A stretch of 64,000 bases of DNA, taken from NCBI GenBank assembly GCA_022559845.1, contig CM040121.1, positions 510,178,566 through 510,242,565 of the forward strand, given 5' to 3'. Positions 21,260-34,303 of the stretch are shown here, in pieces. The DNA is from Amorphophallus konjac. Taxonomy: Eukaryota > Streptophyta > Magnoliopsida > Alismatales > Araceae. The first letter of the stretch is position 1. Each line of letters opens with the position of its first letter. Under the pieces are notes generated by a model. It ran no database searches. It saw nothing but the letters and a program-made list of their open reading frames with translations, and was not told the origin of the DNA. The position numbers and the translations under genes are program-made.

Positions 21260-21278
21260 TGGCGATCACGGTGGGACC
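21260..21278 (+). other. T2 candidate primer-binding site
   Basis: TGGCGATCACGGTGGGACC lies three bases after the LTR end ...GCTCACA (21256). Its counterpart in T1 has the same spacing and shares CGGTGGG. Confidence 0.6.
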
Positions 21279-21854
21279 TCTACTGCTTCCTTTCGGCTAC
21301 CCTTGCAAGTTTGGCACCATCCGTGCCTCTCCACCTTGGCGCCCGCGCGCGCCCCCGTTGTGCTCACGGCAGCACTGTCAGTTGTGATTGGTTGTTTGTT
21401 TATTATATGTCTGTTATTTCTGTTGTTTTCCCACTCCATATCTCTGTCAGCATTTCATTGCATGCATCCATCCCTCTTTTCTATCCTTTTTTCATTTTTT
21501 TTTTGAGGATCACCCTTTCCCGATGAAGGAAGGACTCTCCGTTTGGGAATTCCTCTCAACGGACTAGAATCTCCTACACTGGGACCTCCGTAAGTCCCCG
21601 ACATCGAAGAATCTCCTCTTCGTTCACTGGGCTGGTTGTACCATTGAAGTTCCCCGGAGTTAGTCATTTCATTCGTGGTGAGACGAGAGACCCTAGCTGA
21701 CACGGCGGTGAAACAAAAATAAACTAGGGTCCCTATTTTGTGTGAACTTCGGATCTCGCTAAAAACACAAAAAAAAATCATCAAAATCAAAACACAAAAA
21801 AAGGCGTAAAGGCATCCACTTGTTTGATAATCTCTACTACCTGCTTGCTAGTGT
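21279..21854 (+). other. T2 untranslated leader
   Basis: No convincing ORF. It is pyrimidine-rich, with a (T)10 tract near 21495 and A-rich sequence just before the gag ATG. Confidence 0.5.
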
Positions 21855-24800
21855 ATGTTTTTACGTTCTGGGAAAACTGTGAGCATGGCTCACGAGTCTT
21901 TTGAGGAGAACCACCCTAGTCGTGGTTTGTCAGCCGACCCGCGAGTCTATGCTATGGACTCGGGTCCTTCTCATGAGCCCTCGCATGAGGTGCAGGTTAT
22001 TGCCGGGGACACATCCCCATCGCAGGATATCTCTTCCTTACTGGGCGTCCTCGCCAACACGGAGCTTACCTCTGAACAGCTCCGGGCCTTCCAGGCCATT
22101 CTGAAGGGGAAATCTGTTTCCCCCACACCCCAGGAATCAACTCCGGCCATCGCACCTCTCCAAGAGTCCGTGCAGGCCATTCCATCTCTTTCATTGGCGC
22201 AAGCCATCCAGTCTCCCTCGCTTCAAGGACAAGCGAGCCAACAACCACCCTCATTCCAGTTCCCGTCACAATCTCAAACTCCCGTTGTTCCCCACATACC
22301 GCTTCAGCCGGGGCCAACTGTCGGTGGTCCGATAGCTCCCTCTCATTCGGGGTTCCCCCCTCAAGTCTCCAGGAGACAATTTCTCCCCCAGTGGCAAGTG
22401 CCACCTTCACCCCTAGAGGAGCTTGCTCAATCGCTCCTCAATAGGTTCAATCGTATGGACAAGCAGTTTCAAAATCTGAGAGGAATGGTGGACGTGAAAG
22501 CCACCCCGGAGGTTGCTTTGCCAATCCTTCCCGTCATTCATCTTCCTCCCTCCGAAATGCCCACGTACCGCAGATACAATGGTACCGGCAACCCCTTCAT
22601 TCATCTCAAGGATTTCATGTATGAATCCTCCTATTGGCAAAACGATCAGAGGTCCCTGGCATACCTCTTTCGGAGATCATTGGATGGTCCCGCGCTTGAG
22701 TGGTTCTATTCCTTGGAGCCCCGCGAGGCCGAGAATTTTGAAATAGTCCAGAGAAGATTCTTGCAGAAATATAGGGATAGGGTCGGTCCCTCACTCTCCA
22801 TTACCGACCTAGTGGCCGAAAAGATGAAGCCCGACGAAGATTTTGTCCGCTATGCTGATAGATGGAGGTCTCTGGCGGAAAGAATAAGGGATACCCTCTC
22901 CGAGCCCGAACAAGTGAAGATGATTGTGTCTAATGCAACCCCACAGTTCAGACACGTCCTGGCCATGAATAAACTTACTACAATGGGGGAACTCTATGAA
23001 AGGGCCCGGTACATCCAAACCCAGTTAAAAGACTCCCCCATTATGAACATGTTTGAGTCACCAAAGCCCAAAGTGGTCAGAAAGACAGGCGCTGGTGTCC
23101 CGGGCGGAGCCACAGAAGGGGTCGTGACAAATGAGCAAGTGGGTGCGGTCAACAATGCCAACTATGCAGTCAACCCAAGGCCTCCACAAATGCCCCGACT
23201 TCCCCTCCAACCAGGTCCTTTCCCTCTTCGTCCCCCACCCCAAAATAATCCACCCTAGGATAATATGCCTCCATTACGTCAACCCCAGCAACAACAACCA
23301 CAACCTCAGCAACAACAACCACCACTTCAGTACAACCAAGTTCCACCCCCGGGGAACTATGGTCCCCAACAGCAACAAAGGAGGCCAGTCGGTCCCAAGA
23401 GAGCCTACTATCCACCATTGCCAGAAACCTTAGCAGACATTTTTAATGCCCTCATGGCATCAAACCAACTCGCCCTACCCAGAGAAAGGCCCGTGTGGCC
23501 CCCGAATGTTGATACCTCCAAATACTGCGTCTACCACAGGCAGCCAGGACACACAGTAGATTAATGCTTCCATTTCAAAGATTACATCCATGATATGAAT
23601 GATGAACATCAAATAGATTGGGATGAAATGAGACGATACGTCGCGGCTCTCAAGGCTAGGAGACCTCCTCATAGGCCACAGCAACAGTTACAACAGCAGC
23701 AGTTACAACAGTAGCAGCAACAGCAACCACAACAACAACAACAGCCTCAGCAGGCCCCACAACAACAGCCCGACATGGGCATAATCCAGAATCCATTACC
23801 GGAGCACCAACAGCCCAATCATCAGGTTAACCCCATCTCCTCCTTCCCGGAAGTCGAGAGAGAGCAGGTGTGGCACCCGGAAAGTACCTCTATTCTTTCT
23901 ACCGCCCATCCTATCATCATGCAACACCCTTGCCTTGCCCGGGTAGCACCTCTCTCTCATCAACCCGCGTCAGTATCGCCTTCACCATTTCTACTACCAT
24001 TACGCCCTCTCATCCGCACCCCGATCTCCTATCAACTGACACTCTCCACTACGCCTTCACACCCTCTCATCTTCTCTCACTCCCCCACTTTACCATCCAC
24101 CTCTACCACATTTACCCCTACGCCTTCTAAACCCCTTATCATCCGTCAACCATACATAACCCCGTCTTTCTCCACCGTATCACCACTAATACCTTCAAAA
24201 CCACTCATTACCCATCACCCACCTCAAAATCATTGCCCGCTTCAAGCCCTACCCACTTCTACTTCGTCTCCACCTCCACCTTCCAGACCCCTTATCCTTC
24301 ATAATCCGCGCGATATCCCCTCTACCTCCACCATGCCTCCACCTAACAAACCCCTCATCAGAATCCCTGCTCCCGTCATCACCCCTGCTTCATCGACCAT
24401 TCCTCCACCACTGCCCCTCAAACCTCTGTTAAAACCCACTGCTACCCCCACAGAGGTACAAAAGCCACAGGCAATGGTGCTCCGGAGTGGAAGGATTTTC
24501 CACAGGGTTTTCTCCCACAACAGTCAGGATCTTGAGCAATCTCAGCCAGAGAAGGATGATGGAGAACAACCAGAAAGAGCTATCCCTGGAACACAGTATG
24601 ATCTATTAAAACATTTGGACAAGACGCCTGCTCGGATCTCCATCCTGGAGCTTCTTCAAAGATCCACATCCCACCAGGCAGCCTTAATGGAGTACCTTCA
24701 AAGGGTCATGGTGAATGAGGACCTCCCTGTAGAAAAGATCTCTACCGTCCTGATCCCAACAGACACACAACCGGCCATCATGTTCCACAACTACGAGCTC

Positions 24801-26231
24801 GCTCCCAAGGAAGCTCAGAAATATGCATTGTGCATTTCAATAAAAATTAATGGAGTATCCATAAACCCGTGTCTTGTGGACACAGGTGCGTCCATAAATG
24901 TGATCTCTATGGACACCCTTCAGTTGTGTGGGGTCGATGAGGAACAAATAAGACCTTCCTCGATCACGGTCACGGCTTATGACAATAGCAAAAGGCCGCC
25001 GCAGGGGATGATTATTTTGAAGGCAGAACTAGGCCCCATGTCAATTCCCACGGAATTTCATGTCATCGACATGGACCCCACATTCAAGGCTATACTGGGT
25101 CGCCCCTACATCGAAGCCATGGACGCTGTGCCTTCCACCAACCATCAGTGCCTGAAGTTTCCTTACAATGGGAGGATTATTAAAGTGGTCAGCACTCCTG
25201 TCCTTCACACAATGGATGCTATCAACACCTCTCTGCCCTCTGTTTGGCCGTCTCATCGGCCCATATTGTCACAGTTGGACGTGCGTGATCCATCTCACGT
25301 TCCACTAGCACCAAAGGAGCCGGTCAGGACAACCGCAACATCATGTCTCCCTTTTCACTCCAAAGGTTGGGAGATTATGAGGAACATCGGCTACCAACAG
25401 GGTAAAGGTCTGGGCGCACAGTTACAGGGTAGGCTCAAACCGCCAAAGGAAAGTAGGCCGAACCGCAGGTTTGGCCTAGGCTTCAAAGGACCGTTCAAGG
25501 CGGATTGGAAGCCCCTCACATGGACTCTATCAAACCACTTCAACAGAGGGCCCGTTGTTCAGATGGGAGATTACCCACGAGAAGCATATGGGAGATCACA
25601 TGCTGTATATTTGGCTGAAAAATGTCCGAGGATCACCAAAAGAGGCAAGATCAAAGATCCGGAATGCGAGTGGAACAAATGGTTCGACATTCGGGACATT
25701 TCTGTTGCACTAGAAAGGATGTTCTCGTCTCCGCAGCTTGAAGGACCGCCATTGATCTCTGGAATACCAGAGAATATTACCACTCTTGCCAAGGTTCCAA
25801 ACTATCCTCGTCCTCGCCAGAAGGACCCTGTCATCGACGGATCTTCATCTGTCCTCAACATTACCGTCGACGGCTCATTAGCCGCCATCTTCTCCATCCA
25901 CTCGTCTCAGCCCTTGCTGATATCTTCTTCCTGGGCCAGACAGTTGTCTGATGATCTTCCCAGGTCCCCTTCTTTGCTTACATACCTACGCGGGCTTCTC
26001 AACCCGCGCCAGGTCTTCAACCATGATCTGCTCTATGAGCCTCACAATTCTCTAGCCATAACCACTTTTCTCTCTCCTCCGATCTCTTTTTGCTGTTTTG
26101 TCATAAAAAATGAAAACGAAAAAAAAACGTCAATTTTCAAACTCCCCAACAACACATCCTCGTTGAGGAAACCTCCTACATCTCCCACGGGTGCGTACCG
26201 CCCTGCGGACCACCCGTCCAAGGTCCGATGA
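21855..26231 (+). pseudogene. T2 gag-protease polyprotein with G-patch
   Basis: One continuous frame from the ATG at 21855 to the TGA at 26229-26231, broken only by TAG 23256, TAA 23562 and TAG 23712. The capsid-like Retrotrans_gag domain (HLKDFMYESSYW, ALEWFYSL, RYADRWRSLAERI) is at about 22560-23010. Poly-Gln tracts (23281-23330, 23680-23770) and a zinc-knuckle-like CVYHRQPGHTVD follow. A Pro/Thr/Ser-rich region repeats KPLI-like motifs (23850-24460). The retropepsin active site LVDTGASINVIS lies at about 24874, with ILGRPYIEA later. A G-patch (GWEIMRNIGYQQGKGLG) is near 25370. A LRSG peptide starts both Gag (MFLRSGK) and the pre-protease region (MVLRSGR). Confidence 0.85.
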
Positions 26232-29200
26232 GTGACCTTTTCTACCCCTCCTCTGAGGGGTCTTCTCCTGTACATTCTACACCATCCTCTTCGTCTTCCT
26301 CTTCTTCTGTAAATATTGTCAGTCAATCTAGGAATGATAGGCCAAGGGTAGTACCTAGGAAGAAATCCAAGGGTAGGCAGATCCCTCGTCGATTCCTTCT
26401 AGATTTGGCCGCCAGGTGTCAGGCCCTTCTTGCCATCCCCCAGTTGTTAGAAAATCCCATCCAGCTACCGGAAATAGAATGTGAGGGCGACTGTGCATTT
26501 GATGAAGGGTATGGAGTCTACGAGATCACGGATGAAGAATGCCCCACTGAAGATGAGGGTGAAGAATATGAGGATGCGGCGGGCGCATACGCAAGTGGAA
26601 TGAGGAGATTCGACGAGCCGTCAACCACCGTAGAAGAATCCACCAAAGAAGTCAACTTGGGAACTGAGGAAGACCCTAGGATCATCCTCATAAGTGACAA
26701 CCTACCACCCTCTGAAGAAAAGGCATTAATTGAGGTTCTCAAGGAATATAAGGACACGTTTGCATGGAGCTACGAGGATATGCCGGGTCTAGATTCAACC
26801 CTGGTCGAACACCGTTTAACAGTAAAACCAGGGTCCGTCTCGGTAAAACAAAGGTTAAGGCGTTTCCACCCTCAGATGGCTTTGAAAATGAAAGAAGAGG
26901 TCGATAAGCTCCACAAAGTCAGGTTCATTAGAGTCGTTCTTTATCCTCAATGGGTGACGAACATTGTCCCGGTCATGAAGAAAGATGGGAAAGTCAGGAT
27001 TTGCATCGACTTCCGGGACCTTAACCGCGCGTGTCCAAAGGATGATTTTTCGTTGCCTCACATTGATGTGTTGATTGATAACACGGCAAGCTACGAAACC
27101 CTCTCATTCATGGATGGATTTTCAGGATACAATCAAATTCGTTTGGCAGAAGAAGATCAGGAAAAGACGTCATTCACTACCCCTTGGGGAACATACTGTT
27201 ACGTGGTCATGCCGTTTGGGTTAAAGAATGCTGGAGCTACTTACCAAAGAGCTATGATGGCCATATTTCATGACATGATGCACATATATCTGGAAGTGTA
27301 TGTGGATGACTTATTGGTGAAATCAAGATCCAGTGTGGAACATCCAGAAGTTTTGGCTAAGGTCTTGCAGAGGTCAAGGGAGTTCCAATTGAAAATGAAC
27401 CCGAAGAAGTGTGTGTTTGGTGTGTCGTCAGGTAAATTGCTGGGGTTCATTGTGAGTAAAAGAGGGATCGAGATAGATCTCGACAAAGCTAAAGCTATCA
27501 GGGATATGCCGCCTCCCAAGAATTTGAGGGAAGTCCGAGGTTTAATCGGGAGGTTACAGTTTATTCGTCGGTTTATGTCCCAACATTCACAAAGGTGTAG
27601 ACCTCTCTACGAGTTGACCAAGCCAGGAGTAGAATTCCATTAGAATTCTAAGTGTCAGAAAGCTTTTGAAGGGTTGAAAGAATATCTGGCTAGTCCACCC
27701 GTTCTCATTCCTCCTAAACCAGAAAAACCTCTCATCCTTTACGTCTCAGTCTTGGATGACTCCGTGGGAGCCATCCTCGCACAAGCTGATGAAGAAGGCA
27801 AGGAATGGGCAACCTATTACTTGTCCAAACTTCTCAATCCCTGTGAGCAGAAGTACACCATCATGGAGAAAACTTGTGCTGCCCTCGTTTGGGTAGTGCA
27901 GAAATTGAAGGACTACTTCTTGGCTCATGAGGTCCACTTGATTGCTCGAATGAATCCTATCAAATTCCTTCTGGAGAAATCCGTCCTTACGGATAGGCTA
28001 GCACGCTGGCAAAGTTTTCTCTCTCAGTTCGACATCACCTACATCCAGCAAAAGGCAATTAAAGGCTATGCCATAGCCGAGCATCTCGCTCACCATCCTC
28101 TTCCCAAGTTCGATCCCGTCCAATCAGAGTTTCCAGATGAGGAACTAATGTCCGTCAACCAATCAGATGAGCCAATGTGGACGCTATATTTTGATGGAGC
28201 TCTGAATTCTCAAGGGAGAGGAATCGGCATCGCCCTCCTGTCGCCTGAGGGCCTCACATTCCCATTGGCATACCAACTCAAATTTTCAGTCACCAACAAT
28301 ATAGCCGAATATGAAGCCCTTCTAGCTGGCCTAGAACTCGCCCATTCTTTTCGTATCACTGAGTTGCGAGTCGTAGGTGATAGTCAACTCATCCTTCGCC
28401 AGGTGCTCACTAAATATCGCACTCACGATCCCAAACTCAAGCCATACCAAGAACTCACTGCTGCCTTTGCCAAACTGTTCACAAAACTGATCTTTGTTCA
28501 TGTCCCTCGTCATCAGAATATTCTCGCCGATGTCCTCGCCTCGTTGGCATCATCCATAAGGTTCCCTCTAGGAAGATGGTTTAAGTCCATTTCCATCTAC
28601 AAACTTCACGCCCCTACAATCGATGATGCTTCCTACGTAAATATCAAAGACAGGATAGCAAGAAAGATCCTGCAGGAAGATATCCTTGAGAAGAGGGAGA
28701 TCATGTTGGCAGAGGCCGAAGAAGAACTGGTTGATGAAGAGAAACCATGGTTCTATGAAATTGTCAAATACTGCCAAGATCAGTCTTATCCTGAAGGGGC
28801 CACCAAAGAGGACAAGAAAGCCATAAGAAGGGTGGCTCAGAAATATACATTGGTTGGAGGTCTACTCTATAGGAGGAGCCTTACTGGTATTCTGTTAAGA
28901 TGTCTTGGTGACGATGAGGTTTGGAAATGTGTAGAGGAGACGCACTCGGGTGTGTGCGGTGGCCACGTGAATAGTCAGATGCTCGCCAAAAAGATCATTC
29001 GGCAAGGCTTTTACTGGCCCACTATGGAAGAGGATTGTGCTGTCTATGTCCGTAGGTGTGTCAAGTGTCAACTTCACGCCGATAAAATCCATTCACCATC
29101 TTTCTCACTTCACCCAATATCCTCCCCGTGGCCTTTCTCCATGTGGGCATTCGACATCATTGGTCCCCTAGGTGATCCCAATTCTCTCACCAAGCAGAAA

Positions 29201-30007
29201 TCTTTCATCCTTACTGCGACGGAATACTTCACCAAATGGGCCGAAGCCGAAGCTTACGCGGAAATCAAGGCGTCAACAGTCTGCAAGTTCATCATGAAGA
29301 ACATCCTCGCCAGATTCGGCATCCCAAGCACGATCGTCACCGAAAATGGGTCACAGTTCATTTCTCAGGACCTATAGGACCTCTGCAAAAGGTACGCAAT
29401 TGCATTGCATCATTCATCGCCTTATTACCCACAACGTAACGGCCAAGCGGAGGCCACCAATAAAACATTGCTCAAAATCATCAAAAAAACCTGCGAGTCT
29501 AGTAATTTTTCAGACTGGCCAGAAAAGCTTATCGAAGCTCTATGGGCCTATCGCACTTCAATCCGTACCCCCACCAGGCAGACTCCATTTGCCCTTACTT
29601 ATGGTATGGAAGCGGTAGTCCCGTACGAGACTCTGATCCCTTCTCTCAGGGTACAATTGGACGAGGAATTTCCCCTCGACGATCGTCGTAATTCACTCCT
29701 CGCCCAGTTGGAACTCTTGGATGAGAAGCGACTGGCCGCTGCCGAACACGCGCGTGTGTATCAAAATAGACTCGCTCGCTTTTACCAAAAGAAAGTCGTT
29801 GAGAGAAAATTCAAAGTTGGTGAGATGGTCGTAAAAAGAATTTTTGTCAAATCTGGAGGGCCGCGTTCTAAGCTCCAACCCAATTGGGAAGGACCATTTG
29901 TAATTCAAGCCGTGTACCCTGGCAACGCCTACAAGCTAATCAACGCCGAAGGGACCGAGTTATCCCACCCTTGGAATGGGCTTTATCTTAAGAAATACTA
30001 CCCTTAG
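26228..30007 (+). pseudogene. T2 pol: RT, RNase H, archaeal RNase H, integrase
   Basis: The ATG overlaps the gag-pro stop as ATGA (26228-26231). One frame runs to the stop near 30007, with nonsense codons only at 27641 and 29375 (both TAG). RT holds DFRDLNRACPKDDF, MPFGLKNAGATYQR and VYVDDLLVK (near 27297). Gypsy RNase H is at about 27720-28100. The aRH (28170-28560) has FDGA, AEYEAL, GDSQLI and ADVLASLAS, so all four acidic sites are kept. Integrase (28900-29950) has the HHCC part and FDIIGPL, but reads TENGSQF where Asp is expected, a D-to-E change at 29342-29344. The Glu in AEATNKTL is present. The GPY/F-like end is near 29880-29990. Confidence 0.9.
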
Positions 30008-31781
30008 CACAAAACAAAAAAAATGATGAAAAGATAAAAACATCAAAAACAAAGAAATATTGAAAACCACTAAAAATATGAAAAATTCAAAATACCAATG
30101 CCTGGCAGTCACCATGTAGTTAAGTCCCTGCATCTAACCTTCATGTTAGGATAGGGCCCATTAAGACTTGGTAGGCACCGGGTCTTGATTTGCTAGAACC
30201 CTGGAGATCCCTGTCCGGCCACGTCGGCCTATGCTCGCTCGAAGGAAGCTAACATGTGCTCACATGTATTTTATTCAAAAAAGTCGGTAGCATCACCTAC
30301 GGTGGGGCCCCACCCAGAAGATCTCCGGAAGATGTAATCTTTATTCTTTTCTCTTCGACCAAATGAGACAGTCGGCGCCCTTAAAATGCTGAGCATGAGA
30401 AACCGAAACTCAAACCCCAAAGGCAAGAGTAGGATCCATTTTCTCGAGCATCGATCAGAGCACGAGAAGAGGGCAGTGTCCCCGCAGGCATACAAAAAGG
30501 GAGCCCACAAACGTCAAACGACTATATCTCCCTCACAAAAAGAAATATAAAATCAAAATCAAGAGAAAAGCCTGGTCGTGACCGTGCCTGTTGCGATAAA
30601 CGGAACCCCTCAAAGTAAAAGTCTGAATCCACAAAAGGGTCCGTGGAATGTAAACGCTCGAGATTTGGTCCGAAGTTGTCCGAAAGGAAAGAGTTAATGG
30701 GCTCTTATTCGCTCGCCGGGTTAACGGCTTTGCCGGTCCTCTCGGGAGGTTTATCCCCTACACTCTTCCTTCTCCCTCTAAAGATGAAGGTTCGATGGAG
30801 TTTCTGAAGGGTGAAAATTGCCTAGGGTCTGCGACCTTATTTTAATATACACATTTGGTTGCCTACTTTGAAAAGCAAAAGCTATCGCTGCGAAGGAGTC
30901 TCCATGTTTCTGGCTGGTCAAGACCCCTGTTTACCGCCTTGATGTCTTCTTGTTTAACCTCGGGCTTAGGCCAATACAAGCGCGTCACCTATGGGTGCGA
31001 CGGCGTCTGATTCCGGGTCAGCGTCGCGCGGTTGGTCGTGAGGGTTCCAGGGTGTTCCATCATATATCATCTAGAGTTGTGAGGAAACAGACTCGGGTCG
31101 GGCAAATCTCTTACCTCAAACACCTTTTGGGTGAATCCCTGTGGACGGAAGCGACTGGGAGCCTAAGCATGGCATGACGGTATTGTCATCAGGGTAAGTC
31201 TTAGCCGGCGGGATCATCATTCGAGGGGTCTAGAGGCCCAAATCAACCTAGATGTGCACTTAGGATACCTGGGAGGTTAGTAAGAAACCCCTGTTCTCAC
31301 GTAGGTTAGGTGCCATGTGGGTGCTTACCGGGCGTTAGCAACAAAAAAATCGAAATGATAAAAGCAACAAAAAAAAATGGAAAAGAGAAAATGTACATAT
31401 TTGTAAACAAAAAAAATCTTTTTTATGATAAAATAAATAACAAAAAATGCCAAATATAAAAAAGAAAAATAAATCAATTTTACATTTTGCGTGCAGCATC
31501 TCACTTTTTTTAAAAATACCGCTTACATTCGTGTGCTTGCCTGTCGCATTTATCATCACCGCATCTTTCCCTTACCTTCGTTAAAAAAAGGCTTGGCCCC
31601 TTGACCAGTTATCAAGGACAGTCACAGTGACCATTTGCTTATTGAGCAAGGGGCCAAGTCAGAACAGAAATTCTGATTTGTTTGTTTCAGTGATGTGTGC
31701 AGGGATTCAGGCAACAGAAGCAAAGGTGAAAAACAAACAAACCAAACCTTGTATTTTATTCCAAAAAATAAAAAAATTACA
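30008..31781 (+). other. T2 3' untranslated region, no gene seen
   Basis: About 1.8 kb without a convincing ORF or tandem repeat. A-rich tracts lie at 30010-30100 and 31340-31460. It ends at the 3' end of PMD pseudogene A, which runs the other way. Confidence 0.5.
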
Positions 31782-34257
31782 TCAAGTTCCGCCCTCTCTC
31801 TCCGCATTACTCGTCCCACTACTCTCCGGGCAAAACGCTCTCAAAGGTGCTACCCAACTACGAAAAGCGGTACTCCTACCGCTCTGTACTCCTCTTCCTA
31901 TTCCCACATCCCGGCGTTGATCCACAGAAGCAACAAAGAAGCTACCAACACGAAAGCCACGCTCTCGTGCTCTTCGGTAGCGCTCCTCACCATCTCTCAG
32001 CCACTGTTCAGCAAGACCAAGGCTGATTCGTAGTTCGAATAGTTGGGCCTCCATGGCCCTTCGTTCCTCCCTTTCAGTCAATCTGTTGGCTCTTTCTCTC
32101 TCTGCGTCTCTTTCTTTCTCTGCACGTTCTCTCTCGCGGTCTTCCCTCTCCAACTGGAGAGTGATCCTCAGTTCCACGGCATCCCTAGAGGAGTCGTCAT
32201 CAGGATGACGCCGCAGTTCCCTCTCCAGTTCTGCTATCCTAGCCTCCTTCTGCGCAGCTTGGGCAAGCGCTTCTTCCGTCTCCTTTTCCTACCGAGTGTA
32301 CCATCTCAGATACGCGATAAGGCGTAAACAAAGAGAACTCAACACTGAAACTTTTACCTGTATACAGAGCATCCCTTCTACCTCCGCAGCACGCTGCGTG
32401 GCATGAGCAAGTTGCTCATGAAGCAAGTCAAGTTCTGAGGTGGGAATCCACAAGCTGGAAGAGGCACCACCTACTCCCATCGCTGGGGAAGCCGCGCCAA
32501 TCTGGGCATGCTACGACCGCGTGAATTAGTAGCCAACATCTGGAATCTGGGGTTTTAATTAGGAACGCACTGTACACCTACCAAGGCGCTCGTAGCTCCG
32601 CCGGCATCGCCCAACCGTTGCTCCATCTCTGCCAAGCGAGTTCGTAAAGTCGCTATCATCATATCACAGATATCCTGCAGCCATACGAGTCAGCATTTCC
32701 ACCAGAAAACCAAAAAGGGAGAAAGAAGAAAAGAGAAAAAGGGGGAAACCTACCTCCACAAGTCCCCGGGGTTGGAGCCGCTCTACGTACTTTGTCCTAT
32801 ATAGACGCAAGTAGTCCTCGCTATCCCGTGCATGTGATTCTATAATTGTGCCACCCCGTTGCCAGTCTTCATACTATTCAGGGAACCGCACGCGCCAGTC
32901 AATGCACGTCGCCGGTCCTCGCGTCTTTCTCCCGACACGAGGTGGCGCAGCCGTATCCACCCATTCCTGAGTCAGTCCTAAAGTCCTCATAACCAATCGT
33001 AGTCGAAGCGGCTCGATTTCATTCAGGCAGTGCATCCACAATTCCCGTCCGAACCGGGCATGACTTGCTAGAACCCACGGCTGGTCGGCATCGACCATGT
33101 CTGAGTAGGGTCTCCAGTTTACCATCGCTGCATGGAACTCCTGTAGCTCCCGCCTTAGCACCATCAGTTGGTAGGTTAGGGGTGCCGCACTCATGATGGG
33201 TTCCCACCACCTGGCTAGCGGCACCATCGCGGGTCGCCAATGTCGAGCTCTCCCCATGGGGAGGTAATAATAGCTCCACAGCTGCTCGGCGCAGGTCATC
33301 AGTACCTTGCAAAAATACAACAAAAATACAAAACAAGCAAAACTAAAAATACCTGGATGAATGGTGTGAAACCACTCGCAGTCATCTCACGATCCACTTC
33401 TTGGAACAGGCCTACAAACAAGTGTGCCAGCATGGCGGCTCCCCAGGCATAGTACCCTACTCTTTCAAGGTCTGATAGCAGCTCCAGGAAGTGACATTGG
33501 ATACTGTCCCCTTTCGAGCTCAATACCAATCTCCCCAAAAGGAAGAGGAGAAATCTCCTCAAATCTATGTTGCATCTTTCCCAGTTGCCGAAATCTGTGC
33601 AGTACACGGCACGGCATCCTATTTCCATCCTTTCCATGAACTCTTCTGAGGATTCATCGTCCCACCGACGAGTGTCATTGAGCCCTAATGCATCCATGAG
33701 GGACGCCCTAGCTACCGACCTATTTTTCCGACCATCTAGGTCCAAACCCAGTAACTTCTGGGCACCTTATCGGTAATCCGCATAAGTGACCCCGGTCACT
33801 GCCTCGCCCTCCACCTTCAGGCTTGTGATCCGGACCACATCCTCCAAGCTGGGCACCATGTGCCCCCAAGGCATCAGGAATGCCCGACTCACTGGGTCCC
33901 ATCTCTCACACAAGGCTTGGATCAGGACCAGGTCGAGCTGGATCGGCTCGATCCGAAGAAAGGTGCCAAATCCCATCACGTCTAGCCTCGCCTTCTGAAA
34001 ATACGGGAGACCCCTGTATGCGGCCACTGCTAACTCCCATGAAATGTGTGATTTCATCACACTCTGTGCATGCATAAGAAATTCAGAAGGGTGTTGTCAA
34101 GAGGAAGGAAGAAAGAATGAGAAAAGGGCAGGAAAGCTCAGCTTACGAGTTGTGATTGGGCCCTTTCGCTGAAGTGCCCTTCGAGGTCCGAAAGTCTCCT
34201 GGAACTACTACCACTGGACCTGCTTCTCTTCGAGGAGTGGGAAGATTCACCCTCCAT
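31782..34257 (-). pseudogene. PMD-family gene A
   Basis: Six exons with GT-AG introns, all in phase 0: 34257-34147, 34063-33353, 33305-32754, 32674-32582, 32510-32358 and 32288-31782. They total 708 codons. Exon 1 is Ser/Arg-rich and basic. Exons 2-3 hold the plant mobile domain (SHISWELAVAAYRGLPYF, MPWGHMVPSLEDVVRIT, LGRLVLSSKGDSIQCHF). Exons 4-6 form a long Glu/Arg coiled coil. PMD proteins include MAIN and MAIL1, nuclear factors in transposon silencing, and many transposon-borne relatives; the acting protein here would be of the latter kind. In-frame TAA (33769-33767) and TAG (32876-32874) kill the copy. A copia element sits 46 bases upstream of the ATG. Confidence 0.75.
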
Positions 34258-34303
34258 CCAACTCTCGGAATTTTGAACTCCTCCTCTCCCGTGAGAACTT
34301 GTG

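Larger units (their letters stand above)
19303..31780 (+). mobile_element. T2: Ty3/gypsy Tat-lineage retrotransposon
   Basis: On the plus strand it has a palindrome-rich promoter, U5 repeats, primer site, gag-pro, then pol with RT, gypsy RNase H, archaeal-type RNase H and integrase. It has a G-patch after protease, and no chromodomain is seen. No frameshifts are visible in the coding part, only five nonsense codons. The LTR left edge is not fixed, and no 3' LTR is seen before the PMD cluster. The PMD genes may be its antisense ORF region, with the 3' LTR starting near or beyond the right end of the window. Confidence 0.8.

Noticed and set aside
21020..21526. 168-codon ORF at the T2 primer site
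   Set aside because: It runs through U5 repeats and the primer-site motif, with low-complexity composition; it is the untranslated leader.
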